Positions 17,135 to 25,409 of a stretch of 64,000 nucleotides of DNA are shown here, piece after piece. Location of the stretch: assembly GCF_006439025.1 (NCBI RefSeq), contig NZ_RCYZ01000004.1:124001-188000 (forward strand), read 5' to 3'. The position numbers and the translations under genes are program-made. Every line of letters starts with the position of its first letter. Position 1 is the first letter of the stretch. Below the pieces are notes generated by a model. The model did no database searches. It was not told the origin of the DNA and saw only the letters and a list, made by a program, of their open reading frames with translations. The stretch comes from Hymenobacter nivis. GTDB lineage: Bacteria; Bacteroidota; Bacteroidia; Cytophagales; Hymenobacteraceae.

Positions 17135-17142
17135 TATTTTTG
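17135..17142 (+). promoter_or_regulatory. -7 promoter box of the GT2 gene
   Basis: TATTTTTG matches TAnnTTTG and lies 28 nt before the TTG at 17171, 9 bp after the flippase stop codon. The glycosyltransferase may thus have its own promoter. Confidence 0.5.
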
Positions 17143-17170
17143 GGCCAGCTTTTCCGCTGATTTAGGCCCA

Positions 17171-18151
17171 TTGTCCGCATCTTATCCCCCATATGCTGCC
17201 CCGCCCCCGCTCCCCGCGGTGCCCCCGCCGGGCCCCATGGTGACGGTGGTGGCCCTGTGCCACAACCACGAGCCTTTCTTGCGCGAGGCCTTGGACTCGG
17301 TGCTGGCCCAAACCTACCCGCACCTGGAAGTGTGGCTCGTGGACGACGCCAGCACCGACGGTAGCCCGGCCATCCTGCGTGAATACGCCGCCGCGCACCC
17401 GGCCTGGCACCTGCTGCTGCTGCCCGAAAATGTGGGCAATTGCCGCGCCTTCAACCGGGCGTTTGGGCAGAGCACGGGCGAATTTGTGGTAGATTTTGCC
17501 ACCGACGACGTGCTGCTGCCCGACCGCCTGGCCCGGCAAGTAGCGCAGTTTGGGGCCCTGGATGCGAGCTATGGTGTGGTGTATTCCAACGCCGAACACA
17601 TTGATGAGCAGGGAAATTTGCTGGGCCGGCACTACTACCCCGGGGCCCCGGCGCACCTGCGCCCGGCCAGCGGCTGGGTATTGGCCGACGTGCTGGCCCG
17701 CTTCTTCATCAGCACGCCCACCATGCTGATGCGCCGCGTCTGCCTGGCCGCGCTGGGCGGCTACGACGAGGCGCTGGCCTACGAGGACTTCGACTTCTGG
17801 GTGCGTGCCGCCCGCGACTGGCAGTTCGGCTACCTCGACGCCGTGACGACCCGCAAGCGCAAGCACCCCCGCGCCATGTCGGCCCGCGCCTACCGCGCCC
17901 ACGACCCGTACCTGACCTCCACCATCCGCGTCTGCGAAAAAGCCCTGGCCCTGGTGCGCACCCCGGCCGAGCGCGCCGCCCTGGCCGTGCGCCTGCGCTG
18001 GGAGCTGCGCCACGCCGCCCGCCGCCACCGCGCCGCCGAGGCGGGGGCCCTGTTTGCGCTGCTGCGCCAGGTGGCCCGCCCCACGCCCCTCGACTGGGCC
18101 CTGGCCATTTGGAGCCGGGCGCTGGCGGGGCTAGTGGGGTGGCGGCCGTAG
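17171..18151 (+). CDS. Family 2 glycosyltransferase
   Basis: A 326-residue GT-A fold enzyme: VTVVALCHNHEPFLREALDS, VLAQTYPHLEVWLVDDASTD, NVGNCRAFNRAF, the DxD-type FATDDVLLPDR and the acceptor-side YEDFDFWVRAARDW (ED-x-D/W). It would transfer a sugar from a nucleotide donor to a lipid-linked or surface glycan. The TTG at 17171 is used as the start; the alternative ATG at 17237 begins exactly at the catalytic fold and remains possible, since the extra residues are Pro/Ala-rich. Its stop codon overlaps the promoter box of the next gene. Confidence 0.88.
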   Translation: MSASYPPYAAPPPLPAVPPPGPMVTVVALCHNHEPFLREALDSVLAQTYPHLEVWLVDDASTDGSPAILREYAAAHPAWHLLLLPENVGNCRAFNRAFGQSTGEFVVDFATDDVLLPDRLARQVAQFGALDASYGVVYSNAEHIDEQGNLLGRHYYPGAPAHLRPASGWVLADVLARFFISTPTMLMRRVCLAALGGYDEALAYEDFDFWVRAARDWQFGYLDAVTTRKRKHPRAMSARAYRAHDPYLTSTIRVCEKALALVRTPAERAALAVRLRWELRHAARRHRAAEAGALFALLRQVARPTPLDWALAIWSRALAGLVGWRP

Positions 18152-18156
18152 TTTTG
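18149..18156 (+). promoter_or_regulatory. -7 promoter box of the polytopic protein gene, overlapping the GT2 stop codon
   Basis: TAGTTTTG matches TAnnTTTG and its first three bases are the GT2 stop codon. It lies 18 nt before the GTG at 18175 and supports that start. Confidence 0.5.
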
Positions 18157-18174
18157 AGGGCTACCCATTTCACT

Positions 18175-19911
18175 GTGCTGAGTTCCTCCCGTTTTGCTGT
18201 TTTTGCCCGCGCCGGGCTGCTGCCCGGGGCCCTGGTGCTGGCCACGGTGGCGGGCCTGGGCAGCTATTGCGAGGCCAACGACGAAGCCGTGCTGGCCTGG
18301 CTGTTTGGGGGCGTGCTGGCCGCGGGGCCGGTGCCCGCGCTGCCGCTGTACCTGCACGGCTACGGGCACCTGCTGGCCGCCGCCTACGGGGCCCTGCCCG
18401 GGGTGCCGTGGTTGGGGCTGCTGCTGGGCGCGCTGCTGGGCGCGGCCACCGGGCTGTGGTTTGCGGTGCTGGAGCAGTTGCTGCGGCCGCACCTGCGGCC
18501 AGGGCCCCTGGTGCTGGCGCTGGTGGCGTTTTTTGGGGTGGCGTGGCTGGAGCATTGGCTGTGGTTCAGCCACGCGCGGGTGCCGCTGCTGCTGGCCGGC
18601 GGGGCCGTGCTGTTCACGGCCCAGCGGCCGGGGCGCTGGGGGCCCCTGCTGCTGGCGCTGGGGGCCCTGGGGGCCGCCTGGCTGGTGCGCCCCAGCCTAG
18701 CCGTGGTGGGAGCTGCCGCCGCCGTGCCGGCCGCCGTGCTGCTGGCCCACGGCTGGCGCCGCGCCGCCCCGGCGCTGGCGGGCGCGGCGCTGCTACTGGC
18801 CGCGGCTACCGGCGCGGCCGCCCTGCGCCAAACGCCCGCCGCGGCCCAGGCCCAGGCCCATGATGCCTTTTTTGCCCGCGTGCTCGACTTTGAGCAGCTG
18901 CGCCCCGCGCCCCGCACTGCGGCTGACAGCCTGGGCACCGCCGCCGTGGGTCTGTGGCTGCTGGGTGACGCCACGGCCGTGAACGACGCCCTGGCCACCC
19001 GCGCCTACCGCTTCGATGCCGGGGAGTTCTTTGGACGCACGGTGCCCGCCAAGCTGGCGCTGCGGGCCGGCCTGCTGGCGCGCGACTACTTCCCGGTGCT
19101 GCTGGCGCTGGGGGCCCTGGCCGGGGGCGTGGCCCGCCGCCGGGGCCCCGGCCAGGGCCCGGCCTGGGGCTTTTGGCTGGTGCAGCTGGGCTTCGTCGGG
19201 GCCCTGGCGGTGCTGGCGGGCGGCTTCAAGCTGCCGCCGCGGCTGGCCCTGCCGCTGCTCGATTACTGGCTGCTGGCCAACCTGTTGTTCTGGCTCGAAG
19301 CGCCGGGTGCGGGGGCAATAGGAGCGGGACCCCGGGCATTTGTGCCGACGGGGCGGCGCTGGGCGGCGGCCCTGGCGCTGGCCGTGGGGGCCCTGTACGC
19401 GGCCAAAACCGGGCACCGCCGCTTGGTGCTGGGGCAGGAGCGCGCCCGCCACGAGCGCGCCCTGGCCGAGCTGGCCGCCCGCACCGCCGGCCGGGTGTGC
19501 GTGCTGGCCGGCACCACCGATTTGCTCAAAAGCCTCTCGCCGTTCCAAGCCTACAATTTGGGCCCCGGGCCGGTGCTCAGCCTCAGCGGCTGGGCCGCGC
19601 CCGGTGCCGCGCAGCGGGCCCTGTGCCGGGCCCTCACCGGGGCCCCCGGGCAGGCCGAAGCCCTGCGCCGCCTGGCCAGGGCCCCCACCGGCCGCGTGGC
19701 CTGGGTGCTGGCCGCCCCCGAAGCAGCGTGGCTGAACGCGGCGGCCCGGCGGGGCCCGCCCGCCCAGCGCTGGGTCCTGCGCCCGGGCCCCGCCCTGGCC
19801 GCCGATTCCAGCCTGCGCTTCTATTACGCGGGGGCCCCGGGGGCCCCGGGGGCCCCGGGGGCCCCGGGGGCCCCGGGGGCCCCGCGGGGCCGCCCGGCAT
19901 CCAAGCAATAG
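18175..19911 (+). CDS. Polytopic membrane protein of the polysaccharide cluster, with Gly-Ala-Pro repeat tail
   Basis: About 578 residues with some 8-10 hydrophobic segments in the first 400 and a soluble C-terminal domain (LVLGQERARHERALAELAAR, VCVLAGTTDLLKSLSPFQAY). The layout resembles multi-spanning glycosyltransferases or polymerases of polysaccharide loci, but I recognise no family motif. The C-terminus carries six exact Gly-Ala-Pro repeats encoded by a 9-bp tandem repeat (19831-19884). The GTG at 18175 follows a promoter box; an ATG at 18109 would overlap the glycosyltransferase gene by 43 bp. Confidence 0.72.
   Translation: MLSSSRFAVFARAGLLPGALVLATVAGLGSYCEANDEAVLAWLFGGVLAAGPVPALPLYLHGYGHLLAAAYGALPGVPWLGLLLGALLGAATGLWFAVLEQLLRPHLRPGPLVLALVAFFGVAWLEHWLWFSHARVPLLLAGGAVLFTAQRPGRWGPLLLALGALGAAWLVRPSLAVVGAAAAVPAAVLLAHGWRRAAPALAGAALLLAAATGAAALRQTPAAAQAQAHDAFFARVLDFEQLRPAPRTAADSLGTAAVGLWLLGDATAVNDALATRAYRFDAGEFFGRTVPAKLALRAGLLARDYFPVLLALGALAGGVARRRGPGQGPAWGFWLVQLGFVGALAVLAGGFKLPPRLALPLLDYWLLANLLFWLEAPGAGAIGAGPRAFVPTGRRWAAALALAVGALYAAKTGHRRLVLGQERARHERALAELAARTAGRVCVLAGTTDLLKSLSPFQAYNLGPGPVLSLSGWAAPGAAQRALCRALTGAPGQAEALRRLARAPTGRVAWVLAAPEAAWLNAAARRGPPAQRWVLRPGPALAADSSLRFYYAGAPGAPGAPGAPGAPGAPRGRPASKQ
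19831..19884 (+). repeat. 9-bp tandem repeat GGGGCCCCG x6 encoding (Gly-Ala-Pro)6
   Basis: Six perfect in-frame copies of GGGGCCCCG at the 3' end of the polytopic protein gene. The unit contains the window's most over-represented palindrome. Its length is likely to vary by slippage in whole units without frame change. Confidence 0.95.
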
Positions 19912-20021
19912 GCTGCGCCGTAGAACATAATCTTGTACCCCACCCAATAGCACGGTAGTGGACCTTTGCGGTCCGAAAATCGTTGCTTCATTACAATCAC
20001 ACGTTTTCGACTTTCCGCGCC

Positions 20022-21002
20022 ATGCTCAGTTCCACGATGATTTCGCGCAGCGAGGTCCTGCAACACCTCGAGGGTTTCCTCAAAGAGAATATTTACAACT
20101 TCCTCAAGAAGGTGGAGGATAGCTGGCAACCGGCTGATTACCTGCCGGATTCGCGCCGCGAAACGTTTTTTGACGAGGTGAAGGACCTGCGCGAAAAAGC
20201 GGGTAGCCTGAGCTACGACCTGCTGGCCGTGCTCATCGGCGACACCATCACCGAAGAGGCGCTGCCCAACTACGAGGCGTGGTTCCATGAGCTCGACGAC
20301 CTGAACCGCGACAACAACAACGGCTGGGCCCAGTGGATCCGGGGTTGGACAGCCGAGGAAAACCGCCACGGCGACCTGCTCAACCGCTACCTCTACCTCT
20401 CGGGCCGCGTGAACATGCGCGAATTTGAGATGAGTACCCAGTACCTCATCAACGACGGCTTCGACCTGGGCACGGCCCACGACCCGTACCGCGCCTTCGT
20501 GTACACGAGCTACCAGGAAATGGCCACCAACATCTCGCACCGCCGCGTGGGCCAGCTCGCCCGCACCGCCGGCGACGATGGCCTGTCCAAAATCTGCGGC
20601 ATGATTGCCGGCGACGAAAACCGCCATGCCCGCGCCTACAAAACCTTCGTGGAGAAGATTTTCGAGGTGGACCCCTCGGAAATGATGCTGGCCTTTGAGG
20701 ACATGATGCGCAAGAAAATCGTGATGCCTGCCCACTACATGCGTGAGCTGGGCATCGACATGGGCAAAACCTACGGCCACTTCACCGATGCCGCCCAGCG
20801 CCTGGGCGTGTACACGAGCGCCGACTACACCGACATCCTCGATACGCTGATTGCGGACTGGAAAATCTCTGGTCTCACCGGCCTTACCGGCCCCGCCGAG
20901 AAGGCCCGCGACTACGTGATGGCCCTGCCCAGCCGCCTGCGCCGCGTGAGCGACCGCATGCCGGTGCCCAAGCTGGAGTACAAGTTCAAGTGGATTTCGT
21001 AG
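20022..21002 (+). CDS. Acyl-ACP desaturase (soluble, plant-type di-iron enzyme)
   Basis: A 326-residue ferritin-like di-iron enzyme that introduces a double bond into ACP-bound saturated acyl chains. The two iron-binding motifs are intact: EENRH at about 112-116 and DENRH at about 198-202, with further Glu ligands in ITEEALPNY and SYQEMATNI. Length and motifs match the soluble acyl-ACP desaturases of plants and actinobacteria rather than membrane desaturases. The ATG at 20022 is chosen; 20037 (MISRSEVLQHLEG) is a close alternative. A hairpin terminator follows. Confidence 0.92.
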   Translation: MLSSTMISRSEVLQHLEGFLKENIYNFLKKVEDSWQPADYLPDSRRETFFDEVKDLREKAGSLSYDLLAVLIGDTITEEALPNYEAWFHELDDLNRDNNNGWAQWIRGWTAEENRHGDLLNRYLYLSGRVNMREFEMSTQYLINDGFDLGTAHDPYRAFVYTSYQEMATNISHRRVGQLARTAGDDGLSKICGMIAGDENRHARAYKTFVEKIFEVDPSEMMLAFEDMMRKKIVMPAHYMRELGIDMGKTYGHFTDAAQRLGVYTSADYTDILDTLIADWKISGLTGLTGPAEKARDYVMALPSRLRRVSDRMPVPKLEYKFKWIS

Positions 21003-21026
21003 CCCCGCCCCGCACTTGGTATTAAT

Positions 21027-21059
21027 AAAGCCGCTTCCCTGGTCGGGAGGCGGCTTTTT
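21027..21059 (+). terminator. Terminator of the acyl-ACP desaturase gene
   Basis: Stem AAAGCCGCTTCCC with GGGAGGCGGCTTT (13 bp including one G-T pair), 5-nt loop TGGTC, then a T run. It begins 24 bp after the desaturase stop codon. Confidence 0.88.
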
Positions 21060-21144
21060 GCGTAATAGGCCTGCTTGGGCCGGGCCGCCGCTAACCCCTG
21101 TCGGTGGCCAGGGCCCCCATTTCCTCACCAAACCTAAAATTCCC

Positions 21145-22101
21145 ATGCCTCAGCAAACGCAAGCCGCCTACTACACCGAATTTGGCGGCATCGATAAAAT
21201 CAACGTAGGGCCCCTGGACCTGCCCGAAGTGGGCGAAGGCGAGGTGCTGCTGCGCGTGAAAGCGGCCGGCATCAACCCCGTCGACTACATCGTACGCGAA
21301 GGCCATTTCCAAGCCGTGGTGCCCAACGCCTTTCCGGCTGTGCCGGGCTGGGACGTGGCCGGCGTGGTCGAAAAGTGCGGCCACGGCGCCTCGCGCTTCG
21401 CCGAAGGGGCCGAGGTGTACGGCTACGTGCGCCGCCCCGTGGTGCAGCACGGCACCTTTGCCGAGCGCTTGGTGGTGCCCGAGTGCTACCTGGCCGCGCG
21501 CCCCGAAAAGCTGACCTGGGAAGAGGCCGGTGGCCTGCCCCTGGCGGGCCTTACGGCTTACCAATCAGTCATCACCGCGGGCCAGCTCAAGGCTAGTGAA
21601 ACCGTGCTCATTCTCGGCGCCTCGGGCGGGGTGGGCGGTACGGCCATTCAGTTGGCCAAAAACGTGGGGGCCACCGTCATCGCCGTAGCCAGCGCCGGCA
21701 GCGCGGCCCACATGAAGGAGCTAGGCGCCGATTTCACCATCGACTACAAAGCCGGCCCGGTGGGAGAAGCCGTAAAAAAAGTGGCTCCCGACGGCGTAGA
21801 CCTGTTGTTTGACGCTGTGAGCGGCGACACGCTTACCCAAAGCCTGGGGGCCCTCAAACCCAACGGCCGCCTTATTTCGGTGCTCAACGACGGCAAGGCG
21901 CTGAATTTGGGCCCCGGCGTGCGCTTCCAGCACGTGATGGCCCAGCCCAGCGTGCCCGACCTCGACCACCTGCGCGACCTAGCCGATGCCGGCAAACTGC
22001 AAGTGCCCGTGGCCCAAACCTTCGCGCTGGCCGACGTTAAGAAAGCCTTTGAGCAAATCGAAACCAAGCACACTACTGGCAAAGTGGTCATCGTGCCCTA
22101 G
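21145..22101 (+). CDS. Zinc-independent quinone oxidoreductase-like NADP-dependent dehydrogenase
   Basis: A 318-residue medium-chain dehydrogenase of the quinone oxidoreductase branch: MPQQTQAAYYTEFGG, the substrate-side KAAGINPVDYIVREG, then LPLAGLTAYQS and the NADPH-binding LILGASGGVGGTAIQLAK. The zinc ligands of alcohol dehydrogenases are absent. It probably reduces quinones or enones. The start at 21145 follows a terminator and excludes a Trp/Pro-rich upstream extension. It is followed immediately by TAG-GGCCCCC and a bidirectional terminator. Confidence 0.9.
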   Translation: MPQQTQAAYYTEFGGIDKINVGPLDLPEVGEGEVLLRVKAAGINPVDYIVREGHFQAVVPNAFPAVPGWDVAGVVEKCGHGASRFAEGAEVYGYVRRPVVQHGTFAERLVVPECYLAARPEKLTWEEAGGLPLAGLTAYQSVITAGQLKASETVLILGASGGVGGTAIQLAKNVGATVIAVASAGSAAHMKELGADFTIDYKAGPVGEAVKKVAPDGVDLLFDAVSGDTLTQSLGALKPNGRLISVLNDGKALNLGPGVRFQHVMAQPSVPDLDHLRDLADAGKLQVPVAQTFALADVKKAFEQIETKHTTGKVVIVP

Positions 22102-22112
22102 GGCCCCCGCCA

Positions 22113-22158
22113 CACAAAAAAGCCCGCCGCGCATGTCAGCGCGGCGGGCTTTTTTGTG
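22113..22158. terminator. Bidirectional terminator between the quinone oxidoreductase and DUF427 genes
   Basis: Perfect 20-bp arms (22113-22132 and 22139-22158), AAAAAAGCCCGCCGCGC with a 6-nt loop and a symmetric T run, so it can act on both converging genes. Confidence 0.93.
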
Positions 22159-22170
22159 GCTATTTGCTGG

Positions 22171-22452
22171 TTAAGCGCTGATTTTAACGCCTTTCCAGAA
22201 GGCTACGTAGCCTTTGATGTTTTGGGCGGCCTCGCTGGTTTCGGGGTAGAACCAGGCGGCGTCCTTGTTCAACTCGCCGTTCACGCGCAGCGAGTAGTAG
22301 CTGGCGCGGCCCTTCCAGGGGCAGGAAGTGTGGGCGATGCTGTCCTCAAAATATTCTTTTTTGAGGCTGTCGGCGGGGAAGTAGTGGTTGTTTTCAACCA
22401 CAACGGTGGCGTCGCTTTCGGCCACGACGGTGTCGTTCCAGATGGCTTTCAT
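22171..22452 (-). CDS. DUF427 domain-containing protein
   Basis: A 93-residue single-domain protein with the DUF427 pattern: MKAIWNDTVVAESD, VVVENNHYFPADSL, then TSCPWKGRASYYSL and DAAWFYPETSEAAQNIKGYVAFWKG. The function of the family is unknown; the fold is small and mainly beta. The start at 22452 is preferred to one at 22500, whose extra residues are Pro-rich and overlap the divergent gene's promoter region. Confidence 0.92.
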   Translation of the reverse strand: MKAIWNDTVVAESDATVVVENNHYFPADSLKKEYFEDSIAHTSCPWKGRASYYSLRVNGELNKDAAWFYPETSEAAQNIKGYVAFWKGVKISA

Positions 22453-22550
22453 GGGGCGGAAGGGGTAGGGTGGGGGCAAGCGGGTACGGCAAATGAACAT
22501 TGCCGCCGCGGGCGTTGTTTTCGCGGCCTATTCCCTTTCCTCCCGCAATT

Positions 22551-23654
22551 ATGGCCACTGGCTTCCGCTTCCGCGATTTTGTGCCCGACGAGCAGCCCGA
22601 AAAAGGCTTCGAGTCGCTCTTTAAGCTGTTCATGCAGCTGGTTACCATCACTTCCGGCGACGTAGGCGAGGCCCTGTCCTGGCTCAACGAACTCGACAAG
22701 CAATACGGCCTCACCGACGACGGCTACGGCATGGGCAACTTCATCGACGACCTGAAGAAAAAGGGCTACATCGACGAAGACGAACAGAAAAAAGGCGAGT
22801 TTCACATCACCGCCAAGTCCGAGCAGCAGCTGCGCAAGTCGGCGCTGGAGGAAATCTTCGGCAAGCTCAAGAAGAGCAGCACCGGCAACCACCGCACGCC
22901 CCAAACCGGCCAGGGCGACGAGCAGAGCACCGACCTGCGCGAGTTCCGCTTCGGCGATTCGCTTGAGCAGATCCAGATGACTGAATCCATTCGCAACGCC
23001 CAGCTCAACCACGGCGTGGACGACGGCTTCATGCTGACGGAGGGCGACCTGGAGGTGCGCGAGAACGAGCACAAGAGCCAGACCAGCACGGTGTTGATGA
23101 TTGATATCTCGCACTCGATGATCCTCTACGGCGAAGACCGCATCACGCCCGCCAAAAAGGTGGCCATGGCCCTGGCCGAGCTCGTGAAGCAGAAGTACCC
23201 GAAGGACACGCTCGACGTAATTGTGTTCGGCAACGACGCCTGGCAGATTGAGGTGAAGGACCTGCCCTACCTGCAAGTGGGGCCCTACCACACCAACACC
23301 GTGGCCGGCCTGGAGCTGGCCATGGACCTGCTGCGCAAGCGCAAAACGCCGAACAAGCAGATTTTCATGATTACCGACGGCAAGCCCACCTGCCTGAAGG
23401 AAGGCAACGGTTACTACAAAAACAGCTTTGGCCTCGACCGGAAGGTGGTGAATAAGACGCTGAACATTGCCGCCGCTGCCCGCCGCGTGAAAATCCCCAT
23501 CACCACGTTCATGATCACCTCCGACCCCTACCTCCAGCAGTTCGTGGAGGAGTTTACGGAGGTGAACCAGGGCAAGGCCTACTATTCGGGCCTGAAGGGC
23601 CTGGGCCACTTGGTGTTCGAAGACTACAAAAAGAACCGCCGCAAAACGCTGTAG
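22551..23654 (+). CDS. VWA domain-containing protein, partner of the MoxR-type ATPase
   Basis: A 367-residue protein with a charged N-terminal region (about 1-175) and a C-terminal von Willebrand factor A domain. The metal-ion-dependent adhesion site is intact: DISHSM at about 185-190 (DxSxS) and later ITDGKPT. There is no signal peptide or membrane segment, so it is cytosolic. It lies 122 bp upstream of an AAA+ MoxR-like ATPase, the classic pairing in which the ATPase and VWA protein act together as a chaperone or metal-insertion machine. The start is MATGFRFRDF at 22551. Confidence 0.9.
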   Translation: MATGFRFRDFVPDEQPEKGFESLFKLFMQLVTITSGDVGEALSWLNELDKQYGLTDDGYGMGNFIDDLKKKGYIDEDEQKKGEFHITAKSEQQLRKSALEEIFGKLKKSSTGNHRTPQTGQGDEQSTDLREFRFGDSLEQIQMTESIRNAQLNHGVDDGFMLTEGDLEVRENEHKSQTSTVLMIDISHSMILYGEDRITPAKKVAMALAELVKQKYPKDTLDVIVFGNDAWQIEVKDLPYLQVGPYHTNTVAGLELAMDLLRKRKTPNKQIFMITDGKPTCLKEGNGYYKNSFGLDRKVVNKTLNIAAAARRVKIPITTFMITSDPYLQQFVEEFTEVNQGKAYYSGLKGLGHLVFEDYKKNRRKTL

Positions 23655-23776
23655 GGCCCCCGGGGCCCCGCCCGCCGCGCTGAACCTTTGCGGTTGCGCC
23701 GCGTTGCCCGTTTACCAATTCCACTCTACCGCTTCCACCGACGAGCAGGGCCCCGTTCTGCTCCCACATTTCCCTC

Positions 23777-25324
23777 ATGGCCAACGACCAGCTTCCAACC
23801 AACCACTCGCAACACATTACCACCCTGGGCCAGCTGAAGAAGTCTGGCTACAAATCCCGCTCGGTAAAAGCCGAATTGCGGGAGAACCTCATTCGGAAGC
23901 TCCGCCTCAAGGAGGACGTTTTTCCCGGCATTTTCGGCTACGACGAAACGGTTATTCCCGAGTTGCAGCGCGCCATCCTGGCCGGGCACCACATCAACCT
24001 GCTCGGCCTGCGCGGCCAGGCCAAAACCCGCATCGCGCGCCTGCTCATCAACCTGCTCGACGAGTACATGCCCGTGGTGGCAGGCTCGGAGCTGAACGAC
24101 GACCCGCTGCAGCCGCTGTCGGTGTTTGCCAAAAAACTGATTGACGAGCACGGCGACAACACGCCCGTGGCCTGGGTGCACCGCGACGAGCGCTACACCG
24201 AGAAGCTGGCCACGCCCGACGTGACGGTAGCCGACCTCATCGGCGACGCCGACCCCATCAAGGCCGCCACGCTGAAACTGCCGTACTCCGACGAGCGAGT
24301 GATTCACTTCGGCCTGATTCCCCGGGCCCACCGCGGTATTTTCGTCATCAACGAGCTGCCCGACTTGCAGGCCCGCATCCAGGTGTCGCTGTTCAACATT
24401 TTGCAGGAAGGCGACATCCAGATCCGCGGCTTCAAGGTGCGCCTGCCGCTCGACATCCAGTTCGTGTTCACGGCCAACCCCGAGGACTACACCAACCGCG
24501 GCAGCATCGTGACGCCGCTCAAGGACCGGATCGACGCCCAGATCATCACGCACTACCCGAAATCCATCGAAATCGGCAAGCGCATCACCAAGCAGGAAGC
24601 CCGCATCAAGGAGGACCAGAAAGGCATGGTGACGACCAACGAAATCACCCACGACTTGGTGGAGCAGGTGGCCATCGAGGCCCGCGGCTCCGAGTTTGTG
24701 GACGCCAAGTCGGGCGTGTCGGCCCGCCTCACCATCTCGGCCTACGAGCAGGTAGTAGCCGGTGCCGAGCGCCGGGCCCTCATCAACGGCGAGGCGACGA
24801 CCTACGTGCGCGTGGGCGACTTCATCTCGGCCGTGCCTGCCATCACGGGCAAGGTGGAGCTGGTGTACGAAGGCGAGCAGGAGGGCGCGGGCATCGTGGC
24901 CGAGAAGCTCATGGGCAAGGCCATCCGCACGCTGTTCCTGAACTACTTCCCCGACCCCGACAAGTCGAAGAAGCTGAAAAACCGCACTTCGCCCTACAAA
25001 ACGGTGCAGGAGTGGTTCGGCAGCGGCAACACCTTGGACCTGCTGCACGACGCCTCCGACGCCGACTACCACGCTGCCCTGGACCAGGTGCCCGGCCTGC
25101 GCGACATCGTGAAGGAGCTGCACCCCAACGAGGACGCCAACACGACCTACTTCCTGATGGAATTCCTGCTGCACGGCCTGAGCGAGCACAGCCTCATTTC
25201 GCGCAACCGCCTCACCGCCGGGGCCCAGTTCAAGGACCTGCTCTCGTCGATGTTCACCATGCCCAAGTTTGACGAGGGCGACGACGAAGACGAGGAAGAA
25301 GAAAAGCCGCGCCGCCGCCGCTAG
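23777..25324 (+). CDS. MoxR/magnesium-chelatase-like AAA+ ATPase
   Basis: A 515-residue AAA+ protein with Walker A GLRGQAKT at about 77-84 (the GxAKT form common in MoxR proteins), Walker B IFVINELPDL, and the sensor-type segment FTANPEDYTNRGSIVTPL with the arginine-rich LKDRIDAQI after it. It is longer than typical MoxR (about 330 residues) because of an extra C-terminal helical region ending in a charged Asp/Glu- and Lys/Arg-rich tail. Together with the upstream VWA protein it forms a two-gene ATPase/VWA module. Confidence 0.9.
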   Translation: MANDQLPTNHSQHITTLGQLKKSGYKSRSVKAELRENLIRKLRLKEDVFPGIFGYDETVIPELQRAILAGHHINLLGLRGQAKTRIARLLINLLDEYMPVVAGSELNDDPLQPLSVFAKKLIDEHGDNTPVAWVHRDERYTEKLATPDVTVADLIGDADPIKAATLKLPYSDERVIHFGLIPRAHRGIFVINELPDLQARIQVSLFNILQEGDIQIRGFKVRLPLDIQFVFTANPEDYTNRGSIVTPLKDRIDAQIITHYPKSIEIGKRITKQEARIKEDQKGMVTTNEITHDLVEQVAIEARGSEFVDAKSGVSARLTISAYEQVVAGAERRALINGEATTYVRVGDFISAVPAITGKVELVYEGEQEGAGIVAEKLMGKAIRTLFLNYFPDPDKSKKLKNRTSPYKTVQEWFGSGNTLDLLHDASDADYHAALDQVPGLRDIVKELHPNEDANTTYFLMEFLLHGLSEHSLISRNRLTAGAQFKDLLSSMFTMPKFDEGDDEDEEEEKPRRRR

Positions 25325-25348
25325 GGCCCCTAGGAGTTTTTAGGCAAA

Positions 25349-25390
25349 CAAAAAAGCCCCGCGTACCGAAAGGTGCGCGGGGCTTTTTTG
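25349..25390. terminator. Bidirectional terminator between the MoxR-like and cyclophilin genes
   Basis: 19-bp arms (25349-25367 and 25372-25390) with one G-T pair, a GAAA tetraloop, and A/T runs on both outer sides. It separates two convergent genes. Confidence 0.92.
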
Positions 25391-25409
25391 TGGAAGCTCG
25401 ACTCGCTGC

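Noticed and set aside
19824..21146. A 440-residue minus-strand frame over the desaturase gene
   Set aside because: It is antisense to the acyl-ACP desaturase, whose iron motifs establish the coding strand. Its translation is His/Val/Gly-rich without domains.
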